A stretch of DNA of 64,000 bases, from NCBI GenBank assembly GCA_016720685.1, contig JADKKC010000066.1, forward strand, positions 62,001 through 126,000, written 5' to 3'. This DNA is from Zoogloea sp. (GTDB taxonomy: Bacteria; Pseudomonadota; Gammaproteobacteria; Burkholderiales; Rhodocyclaceae). The notes under the pieces were generated by a model. The model saw only the letters and a list, made by a program, of their open reading frames with translations. It did not search any database and was not told the origin of the DNA. Made by a program: the position numbers and the translations under genes. This document shows positions 57,622 through 64,000 of this stretch, in pieces. The stretch's first letter is position 1, and each line of letters begins with the position of its first letter.

Positions 57622-58620
57622 ATGCTCAACAACAAATCCATCCTCATCACCGGCGGGACAGGCTCCTTCGGCAACACTTTCGTGCCGATGACCCTTGAAA
57701 AATACAACCCGAAGCGCCTGATCATCTACTCGCGTGACGAGATGAAGCAGTGGGACATGGCCAAGAAGTTCCAGGGCGACCCGCGCGTGCGCTTTTTCAT
57801 CGGCGACGTGCGCGACCGCGAACGCCTGTACCGCGCGCTGGACGGCGTGGATTACGTGGTCCATGCCGCCGCCACCAAGATTGTCCCGACCGCCGAATAC
57901 AACCCCTTCGAGTGCGTCAAGACCAACATCAACGGCGCGATGAACCTCATCGACGCCTGTATCGACAAGGGCATCAAGCGCGTCGTGGCCCTGTCCACCG
58001 ACAAGGCCAGCAGCCCGGTCAACCTCTACGGCGCCACCAAGCTCGCCTCCGACAAGCTCTTCGTCGCCGGCAACTCCTACGCCGGCAGCCACGGCACCCG
58101 CTTCGCGGTGGTGCGCTACGGCAACGTGATGGGCTCGCGCGGCTCGGTGATTCCCTTCTTCATGTCGATCCGTGACAAGGGCGTGCTGCCGGTGACCGAC
58201 GAGCGCATGACCCGCTTCATGATTTCGCTGGAACAGGGCGTCGAGCTGGTGTGGCACGCCTTCGACGACATGGAAGGCGGCGAAATCTACGTGAAGAAGA
58301 TCCCGTCGATGAAGGTCACCGACCTGGCCGCAGCGGTGGCCCCGGAAGCCCGGATCGAAATCGTCGGCATCCGCCCGGGCGAAAAACTCCACGAGCAGAT
58401 GATCAGCCCGGAAGACTCCTTCTATACCTACGAATACCCCGAGCACTACAAGATCCTGCCGGCCATCCACAACTGGGACGCCAGCGCCGAGCGCATCAAG
58501 GACGGCACCAAGGTCGCCGAAGGCTTCGATTACTCCAGCAACAACAACCCTGAGTGGATGAGCATCGCCGACCTGCAGGCCTGGATCGCCGCCAACCAGC
58601 ACAAGATCGGAAACATCTGA
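57622..58620 (+). CDS. pseB: UDP-GlcNAc 4,6-dehydratase (inverting) PseB
   Basis: A 332-residue bifunctional dehydratase/5-epimerase opening the pseudaminic pathway. ILITGGTGSFGNTFVPMTLE, IIYSRDEMKQWDMAKKF, HAAATKIVPTAEYNPFECVK, LSTDKASSPVNLYGATKLAS and VRYGNVMGSRGSVIPFF are all PseB hallmarks. It starts a new run of coupled genes and the 138-bp gap upstream probably holds its promoter. Confidence 0.96.
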   Translation: MLNNKSILITGGTGSFGNTFVPMTLEKYNPKRLIIYSRDEMKQWDMAKKFQGDPRVRFFIGDVRDRERLYRALDGVDYVVHAAATKIVPTAEYNPFECVKTNINGAMNLIDACIDKGIKRVVALSTDKASSPVNLYGATKLASDKLFVAGNSYAGSHGTRFAVVRYGNVMGSRGSVIPFFMSIRDKGVLPVTDERMTRFMISLEQGVELVWHAFDDMEGGEIYVKKIPSMKVTDLAAAVAPEARIEIVGIRPGEKLHEQMISPEDSFYTYEYPEHYKILPAIHNWDASAERIKDGTKVAEGFDYSSNNNPEWMSIADLQAWIAANQHKIGNI

Positions 58621-58622
58621 GC

Positions 58623-59771
58623 ATGATCCCCTACGGCCGCCAGGACATCACCCCCGAAGACATCGCCGCCGTCGAAGCGGTCCTTCACTCCGACTTCCTC
58701 ACCCAGGGCCCGGCCGTACCGGGCTTCGAGAAAGCGCTGACGGCGTACTGCGGCGCGGCCCGCGGGGTGGCCGTGTGCAACGCCACCGCGGCGCTGCACA
58801 TGGCCTGCCTGGCCCTCGGCCTCGGCCCCGGCGATCGCCTGTGGACCAGCCCCAACACCTTCGTCGCCTCGGCCAACTGCGGCCTTTACTGCGGCGCCGA
58901 AGTGGATTTCGTCGACACCGACCCGCTCACCTACAACATGTCGGTCGAGGCCCTGGAGGCCAAGCTCGTCCAGGCCGCCGCCAGCAACAGCCTGCCCAAG
59001 GTGGTGATCCCGGTGCATTTCGCCGGCCAGAGCTGCGAGATGCGCGAGATCCACGCCCTCGGCCAGAAGTACGGCTTTCGCATCATCGAGGACGCCTCCC
59101 ACGCCGTCGGCGGGCGCTACCTGGGCGAGGCGGTGGGCAACTGCCGCTACAGCGACATCACGATTTTCAGCTTCCACCCGGTCAAGATCATCACCACCGG
59201 CGAAGGCGGCATGGCGCTCACCAACGACCCGGCGCTGGCCGACCACATGGAACGCCTGCGCAGCCACGGCATCACCCGTGACCCGGCGCAGATGGAATCG
59301 GCAAGCGATGGCCCGTGGCACTACCAGCAGATCGAACTCGGCTACAACTTCCGCATCACCGACATGCAGGCCGCGCTGGGTCACTCCCAGCTCCAGCGCC
59401 TCGACGACTACGTGGCCCGCCGCCACGCCATCGCCGCCCGCTACGACGCAGCCCTCGCCGGCCTGCCGCTGAGCACGCCCCACCAGCACCCGGATTCCCG
59501 CTCCGCGCTGCACCTCTACCCGATTCGCCTGCACGCTACCAGCCAGCGCCGGCAGGTTTTCGAGGGTCTGCGCGCCGCCGGCATCGGCGTGAACGTGCAT
59601 TACATCCCGGTGCACACCCAGCCCCACTACCGCCGGCTCGGCTTCCGTGACGGCGATTTCCCCGAGGCCGAAAACTACTACGCCGGCGCCATCTCGCTGC
59701 CGATGTTCCCGACCCTCACCCCCGTCCAGCAGGATGAAGTGATCGGCGTGCTCAAGAGGCTGCTCGGATGA
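58623..59771 (+). CDS. pseC: UDP-4-keto-sugar aminotransferase PseC
   Basis: A 382-residue DegT/DnrJ/EryC1-type aminotransferase: MIPYGRQDITPEDIAAVEAV, SDFLTQGPAVPGFEKALTAY, NATAALHMACLALGLGPGD, SPNTFVASANCGLYCGAEVD, IIEDASHAVGGRYLGE, PLP lysine in FSFHPVKIITTGEGGM and LGYNFRITDMQAALGHSQL. It begins 2 bp after pseB; second enzyme of the pseudaminate route. Confidence 0.96.
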   Translation: MIPYGRQDITPEDIAAVEAVLHSDFLTQGPAVPGFEKALTAYCGAARGVAVCNATAALHMACLALGLGPGDRLWTSPNTFVASANCGLYCGAEVDFVDTDPLTYNMSVEALEAKLVQAAASNSLPKVVIPVHFAGQSCEMREIHALGQKYGFRIIEDASHAVGGRYLGEAVGNCRYSDITIFSFHPVKIITTGEGGMALTNDPALADHMERLRSHGITRDPAQMESASDGPWHYQQIELGYNFRITDMQAALGHSQLQRLDDYVARRHAIAARYDAALAGLPLSTPHQHPDSRSALHLYPIRLHATSQRRQVFEGLRAAGIGVNVHYIPVHTQPHYRRLGFRDGDFPEAENYYAGAISLPMFPTLTPVQQDEVIGVLKRLLG

Positions 59772-60472
59772 AAGTCGCCATCATTCCCGCCCGGGGCGGC
59801 AGCAAGCGCATTCCGCGCAAAAATGTGCGCCTGTTCGCCGGCAAGCCGATCATCGCCCACTCCATCGGCGCGGCCCTCGACAGCGGCTGTTTCGACCGCG
59901 TGATCGTGTCCACCGACGATGCCGAGATTGCCGCCGTGGCCCGCGAATGGGGCGCCGAGACCCCCTTCGTGCGCCCGCCCGAGCTCGCAGACGACCACAC
60001 CGGCACCAACGCGGTGGTCAAGCACGCCATCAACTGGCTGGCCGAACAGGGCACGCCGGCCGCCTACGCCTGCTGCATCTACGCCACCGCGCCCTTCGTC
60101 CAGGCCCGCTACCTGCAGGAAGGCCTCGCCCGGCTGCTGGAGCGCCGCCGTGGCTACGCCTTCAGCGTCACCAGCTTCCCCTTCCCGATCCAGCGCGCCA
60201 TCCGCATCAACGCCGAAGGCGCCGTCGAGGCGATCTGGCCCGAGAACATCTTCCGCCGCTCGCAAGACCTCGAAGAAGCCTTCCACGACGCCGGCCAGTT
60301 CTACTGGGGCAGCACCGACGCCTACCTCACCGACGAAGTCGTGTTCTCCCCGGCCTCCGTCCCCATCGTGCTGCCCCGCCATCTGGTGCAGGACATCGAC
60401 ACCTTCGAAGACTGGCGCCGCGCCGAACTGATGTTCCGTGTCATCCAGGAAGAACAGGCCGCCGCCTCATGA
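59768..60472 (+). CDS. pseF: Pseudaminic acid cytidylyltransferase PseF
   Basis: A 234-residue CMP-sugar synthetase: VAIIPARGGSKRIPRKNVRL, VSTDDAEIAAVAREWGAETP, RPPELADDHTGTNAVVKHAI, YATAPFVQARYLQEGL and FHDAGQFYWGSTDAYL, which is distinctive for PseF. It shares only moderate similarity with the LegF-type gene at 54480, consistent with different substrates. Overlaps both neighbours by 4 bp. Confidence 0.95.
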   Translation: MKVAIIPARGGSKRIPRKNVRLFAGKPIIAHSIGAALDSGCFDRVIVSTDDAEIAAVAREWGAETPFVRPPELADDHTGTNAVVKHAINWLAEQGTPAAYACCIYATAPFVQARYLQEGLARLLERRRGYAFSVTSFPFPIQRAIRINAEGAVEAIWPENIFRRSQDLEEAFHDAGQFYWGSTDAYLTDEVVFSPASVPIVLPRHLVQDIDTFEDWRRAELMFRVIQEEQAAAS

Positions 60473-62055
60473 ACTCTCCTCACGCGGACCTGCCTCCTTC
60501 CCAAGCTTCGGCCCGGCGCTTTGCCTTCCGGGTAGACGCGTCCACCACCATGGGCATCGGCCACCTGATGCGCTGCATGACCCTCGCCGACCGCCTGCAC
60601 AAGCAGGGCGGCGAAATCCATTTCATCGCCCGCAGCCTGCCCGAAGTCTATCGCCAGCAGCTTTCCGAACACGGCCATTGCGTACACCTGCTGCCCCCGG
60701 CCGTCGCACCGCGGGTCGTTGAGGCCGACAGCCCGGCCCATGCCGCCTGGCTTGGCGCCGGCTGGCGCGAAGACGCCGAGCAAAGCGCCGCCGTCATCAC
60801 CGAAATCGGCGGCGCCGACACCCTGATCATCGACCACTACGCCATCGAGCGGCGCTGGGAGCGCGTGCTGCGCCCCGAAGTCGGGCAGATCTGCGTCATC
60901 GACGACCTGGCCGACCGGCCCCACGACTGCGACGTACTGCTCGACCAGAACTACTTCCCCGAACTCGCCGCGCGCTACCGCGGGCTGCTGCCGGCCCACT
61001 GCCAGCTGCTGTGCGGCCCCAGCCACGCCCTGCTGCGGCGCGAGTTCCTCGACGCCGCAGCCGCCCCGCGCCCGCGGGGCGGCGCCATCCACCGGGTGCT
61101 CGTCTTCTACGGCGGCGCCGACCCCGACAACCTCACCGGCCTCACCCTCGACGCCCTGCTGCCACGCCTCGGGCCCGAGCTGCAGGCCGACGTGGTCGTC
61201 GGCGCAATCAACCCCCACGTGGACACCCTGCGCGCCCGCTGCGCCGGCCAGCCCTGGGTGCGCCTGCATGTGCAGGCCAGCAACATGGCCGAGCTGATGA
61301 TCGCGGCCGACCTCGCCTTCGGTGCCTGCGGAACCGCCACCTGGGAGCGCTGCATCCTCGGCCTGCCGGCCATCGTCGTCGTGCTTGCCGACAACCAGCG
61401 CGAACCCACCCAGGCCCTGGTCGACGCCGGCGTGGTCCTGAGCCTGGGCGAAGTCGGCGGGCTCACCGCCGGCGACATCGCCGATGCCGTCGACCGCCTG
61501 ACCGCCAACCCCGCCCTGTGCCGCGACATGTCGGCCAAGGCGCGGGCGATCATGCACACCGACGACGCGCCCATCGAGGACATCCTCGGCGGCGACCTGC
61601 CCTTCGTCTTCGAAGACCTGCAACTGCGCTTCGCCGTCCAGACCGACGCACCGAACCTGCTCGCCTGGCGCAACCAGGAAGACGTGCGCGTCCACTCCCG
61701 CAGCCAGGAAATCATCGGCCTCGCCAAACACGCCGACTGGCTCGCCACGGTGATTGGCGATCCCGCCCGCCACCTGCAGATCGGCTACCGCGACGGCAAG
61801 CCCATCGGCGTGGTGCGCCTCGACGAGTGCGACGGCACCGGCGAAGTGTCGATCTACCTCACGCCGGACGCCCGCGGCCAGAACAACGGCAGCGCGCTGC
61901 TGCGGGCGCAGGAAGCCTGGATCCGGGCCACCCGGCCGGCCATCCAGCGCCTCATCGCCGTCGTGCTCGACACCAACGACACCTCGCACCGGCTGTTCCT
62001 GAAGAACGGCTACACCCGCCTTCCGACCCATTACGAGAAAAGGATCACCCGATGA
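60469..62055 (+). CDS. PseG-PseH fusion: UDP-sugar hydrolase plus N-acetyltransferase
   Basis: A 528-residue two-domain protein. Residues about 15-365 are PseG, the UDP-2,4-diacetamido-altrose hydrolase: FRVDASTTMGIGHLMRCMTL, DTLIIDHYAIERRWERVLRP, VIDDLADRPHDCDVLLDQNY, VLVFYGGADPDNLTGLTLDA and FGACGTATWERCILGLPAIV. Residues about 380-528 are a GNAT acetyltransferase in the PseH role: RFAVQTDAPNLLAWRNQEDV, HADWLATVIGDPARHLQIGY, then VSIYLTPDARGQNNGSALL and NDTSHRLFLKNGYTRL. The two steps are neighbours in the pathway (PseH then PseG). The frame is continuous through the linker. Confidence 0.92.
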   Translation: MNSPHADLPPSQASARRFAFRVDASTTMGIGHLMRCMTLADRLHKQGGEIHFIARSLPEVYRQQLSEHGHCVHLLPPAVAPRVVEADSPAHAAWLGAGWREDAEQSAAVITEIGGADTLIIDHYAIERRWERVLRPEVGQICVIDDLADRPHDCDVLLDQNYFPELAARYRGLLPAHCQLLCGPSHALLRREFLDAAAAPRPRGGAIHRVLVFYGGADPDNLTGLTLDALLPRLGPELQADVVVGAINPHVDTLRARCAGQPWVRLHVQASNMAELMIAADLAFGACGTATWERCILGLPAIVVVLADNQREPTQALVDAGVVLSLGEVGGLTAGDIADAVDRLTANPALCRDMSAKARAIMHTDDAPIEDILGGDLPFVFEDLQLRFAVQTDAPNLLAWRNQEDVRVHSRSQEIIGLAKHADWLATVIGDPARHLQIGYRDGKPIGVVRLDECDGTGEVSIYLTPDARGQNNGSALLRAQEAWIRATRPAIQRLIAVVLDTNDTSHRLFLKNGYTRLPTHYEKRITR

Positions 62056-63110
62056 GCACCTCCATCACCATCGGCAACCGCCAGGTCGGCCAGGACCATC
62101 CCCCTTTCGTCATCGCCGAAATGTCCGGCAACCACAACCAGTCCCTCGACCGGGCGCTGGCCATCGTGGAAGCCGCGGCCAAGGCCGGCGCCCACGCGCT
62201 GAAGCTGCAAACCTACACCGCCGACACCATGACCCTCGACATCGACGAGGGCGAGTTCTACATCGAAGACCCCAACAGCCTGTGGAAGGGTGCCTCGCTG
62301 CACAAGCTCTACCAGCTCGCCTACACGCCCTGGGAATGGCACGCGCCGATCTTCAAGCGCGCCAACGAACTCGGCATGCTGGCCTTCAGCACCCCCTTCG
62401 ACGAAAGCGCGGTGGATTTTCTCGAGAGCCTGGACGTTCCCTGCTACAAGATCGCCTCGTTTGAAAACACCGACCTGCCGCTGATCCGCAAGGTGGCCGC
62501 CACCGGCAAGCCGATGATCATCTCCACCGGCATGGCCTCGGTGGCCGAACTCGACGAAAGCGTGCGCACCGCCCGCGAGGCCGGCTGCAAGGATCTCATC
62601 CTCCTCAAGTGCACCAGCACCTACCCGGCCACCCCCGAGAACACCAACATCCGCACCATTCCGCATCTCCGGGATCTGTTCGGCACCGAAGTCGGCCTGT
62701 CCGACCACACCATGGGCACCGGCGTGTCGGTCGCCAGCGTGGCGCTGGGGGCAACGGTCATCGAAAAGCACTTCACCCTCAGCCGCGCCGAAGGCGGCGT
62801 CGATTCCGCGTTCTCGATGGAGCCGGCCGAAATGGCCTCGCTGGTGCTCGAATCCGAACGCGCCTGGCAGGCCCTTGGCCGCATCACCTATGGCGCGGCC
62901 TCGGCCCAGGAAGAAAAATCCAAGGTTTACCGCCGCTCGCTGTACATCTCCCGCGACCTCAAGGCCGGTGAAATCCTCGACGCCACCTCGGTGCGCGCCA
63001 TCCGCCCGGGCCTCGGCCTGGCGCCCAAGTTCATCGACATGGTGATGGGCAAGGCGGTCAAGCACGACGTGAAGCGCGGCACCCCGGTTTCCTGGGATCT
63101 GCTGCTCTGA
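62052..63110 (+). CDS. pseI: Pseudaminic acid synthase PseI
   Basis: A 352-residue NeuB-family synthase joining the altrose derivative to phosphoenolpyruvate. PFVIAEMSGNHNQSLDRALA (the SGNHN form is typical of PseI, whereas the LegI-type gene at 48930 has GVNHN), ALKLQTYTADTMTLDIDEGE, AFSTPFDESAVDFLESLDVP, IISTGMASVAELDESV, VGLSDHTMGTGVSVASVALG, EKHFTLSRAEGGVDSAFSME and a C-terminal SAF domain. Completes the pse module. Confidence 0.96.
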   Translation: MSTSITIGNRQVGQDHPPFVIAEMSGNHNQSLDRALAIVEAAAKAGAHALKLQTYTADTMTLDIDEGEFYIEDPNSLWKGASLHKLYQLAYTPWEWHAPIFKRANELGMLAFSTPFDESAVDFLESLDVPCYKIASFENTDLPLIRKVAATGKPMIISTGMASVAELDESVRTAREAGCKDLILLKCTSTYPATPENTNIRTIPHLRDLFGTEVGLSDHTMGTGVSVASVALGATVIEKHFTLSRAEGGVDSAFSMEPAEMASLVLESERAWQALGRITYGAASAQEEKSKVYRRSLYISRDLKAGEILDATSVRAIRPGLGLAPKFIDMVMGKAVKHDVKRGTPVSWDLLL

Positions 63111-63129
63111 GCCCCGCCGCAGGCCGCCC

Positions 63130-64000
63130 GTGAAACGCATCCTCATCGTCCGCACCTCCGCCATCGGCGACGTGGTGTTCTCGTCGGCCCTGCCGGCGGC
63201 GATCCGCCGCAGCCACCCGGATGCCCACATCGCCTGGCTGGTCGAGCCGGGCATTCACGAGCTGCTGCTGGCCGACCCGGACATCGACGAGGTCATCCCC
63301 TTCTCGAAGGCCGAGTGGGTCAAGCTGTGGAAGGGCGGCCGCAAGTTTGAGCTGGCCCGCCGCGTGCTCCAGTTGCGCCGCGAACTCCACGCCCGCCACT
63401 TCGACACCGCCCTCGATCTGCAGGGCCTGATGAAGAGCGGCTTCCTCACCTGGCTCAGCGGCGCCCCGCGGCGCGTCGGCCTCGGCTCCAAGGAAGGCAG
63501 CCAGTGGCTGATGAGCGAGGTCATCCCCCGCGGCGGGCAAAAGGGGCGCATCGGCTCCGAATACCAGTTTCTCGCCCAGCAGCTCGGCCTCGACGCCGGC
63601 GATTTTCTGCCCACGCTCACCGTCACACCTGCAGCGCAGGAATCGGTGCTCGGCAAGCTGGCCGCCCACGGCCTCGCCCCCGGCCGCTATGCGGTTTTCG
63701 CGCCCTTCACCACGCGCCCGCAAAAGCACTGGTTCGAAGACGCCTGGCAGGCGCTGGCGCCCCGGCTCATCGACGCCACCGGGCTGATTCCGGTCATCCT
63801 CGGCGGCCCGGCCGATACCGAAGCCGCGGCCCGCATTGCGGCCGGCGATTCGCGCATCGTCAACCTCGCCGGGCAAACCCGGCTGCCCGAGGCCGTCGCC
63901 GCCATCGCCCACTCGGCGCTGCTCATCGGCGTCGACACCGGCCTCACCCACATGGGCACCGCGCTGGCGCGGCCTACCGTGGCCATCTTCGGCTCCACCT
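63130..64000 (+). CDS. waaC: Heptosyltransferase I (WaaC-like), cut by window end
   Basis: The first 290 residues of a GT9 heptosyltransferase: MKRILIVRTSAIGDVVFSSA, RRSHPDAHIAWLVEPGIHEL, FDTALDLQGLMKSGFLTWLS, YAVFAPFTTRPQKHWFEDAW and SALLIGVDTGLTHMGTALAR. It transfers heptose to LPS inner core. It uses a GTG start 19 bp after pseI, and no stop is reached by base 64000. Its presence supports an LPS or lipooligosaccharide context for the locus. Confidence 0.92.
   Translation, partial: MKRILIVRTSAIGDVVFSSALPAAIRRSHPDAHIAWLVEPGIHELLLADPDIDEVIPFSKAEWVKLWKGGRKFELARRVLQLRRELHARHFDTALDLQGLMKSGFLTWLSGAPRRVGLGSKEGSQWLMSEVIPRGGQKGRIGSEYQFLAQQLGLDAGDFLPTLTVTPAAQESVLGKLAAHGLAPGRYAVFAPFTTRPQKHWFEDAWQALAPRLIDATGLIPVILGGPADTEAAARIAAGDSRIVNLAGQTRLPEAVAAIAHSALLIGVDTGLTHMGTALARPTVAIFGST

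Overview
The window is gene-dense, visibly high-GC DNA with strong G/C preference at third codon positions. The gene content points to a Gram-negative betaproteobacterium: PEP-CTERM protein, CcoG, CysI with a DUF934 partner, UrtABCDE plus an intact urease operon, and LPS heptose and lipid-flippase genes. I would place it near the Rhodocyclales (Azoarcus/Thauera/Zoogloea type), but that placement is inference from gene content, not from a marker gene.

Layout. (1) 1-4167: purine catabolism (xdhB partial, xdhC, guaD), translationally coupled, turning guanine into xanthine and then urate. (2) 4183-12597: a DUF805 membrane protein, an MFS exporter, a B12-binding-type radical SAM protein, and a large fused NCS1-transporter/histidine kinase/receiver with its LuxR-type response regulator. 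(3) 12711-15055: cstA-ybdD with a clear terminator. (4) 15065-21278, minus strand: an EamA transporter, DUF934-cysI for assimilatory sulfite reduction, ccoG, and a MocR-type regulator. (5) 21432-33301: a three-domain secreted protein, then the urea ABC transporter. urtA is separated from urtBCDE by about 5 kb of lower-GC accessory DNA. That insert carries REP elements, two decayed REP-associated transposase (RAYT) units, a degenerate 21-bp tandem array, an HNH nuclease gene with a coupled partner, an attC-like hairpin and a ruined ridA gene. (6) 33695-40750: a PA14/PEP-CTERM protein, a small protein, AcpH, and the urease operon ureDA-(small ORF)-BCEFG. (7) 40851-64000: a surface-glycan locus with HldE/RfaE1-type kinase, phosphatase, an MsbA-type flippase, and two complete nonulosonic-acid pathways side by side: legionaminic (legBCGIHF plus ptmE and an amidination trio) and pseudaminic (pseB, C, F, G-H fusion, I). 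Each pathway is preceded by its own sialyl/polysialyltransferase-like gene. A heptosyltransferase is cut by the window end.

How it works together. Guanine/xanthine degradation, the NCS1-kinase sensor, urea import and urease suggest organic-nitrogen scavenging. The right third builds CMP-legionaminate-type and CMP-pseudaminate sugars and probably attaches and polymerises them on the cell surface. The strongest novelty candidates are the dual nonulosonic-acid locus with paired transferases, the accessory insert inside the urt operon, and the 59-residue ORF embedded in the urease operon.

Caveat: four genes (xdhB, the mocR gene, the PEP-CTERM gene and a tiny ORF at 22.5 kb) each break by what looks like the loss of one base in a short C/G run, with no other lesion. 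Sequence error is at least as likely as real pseudogenes.
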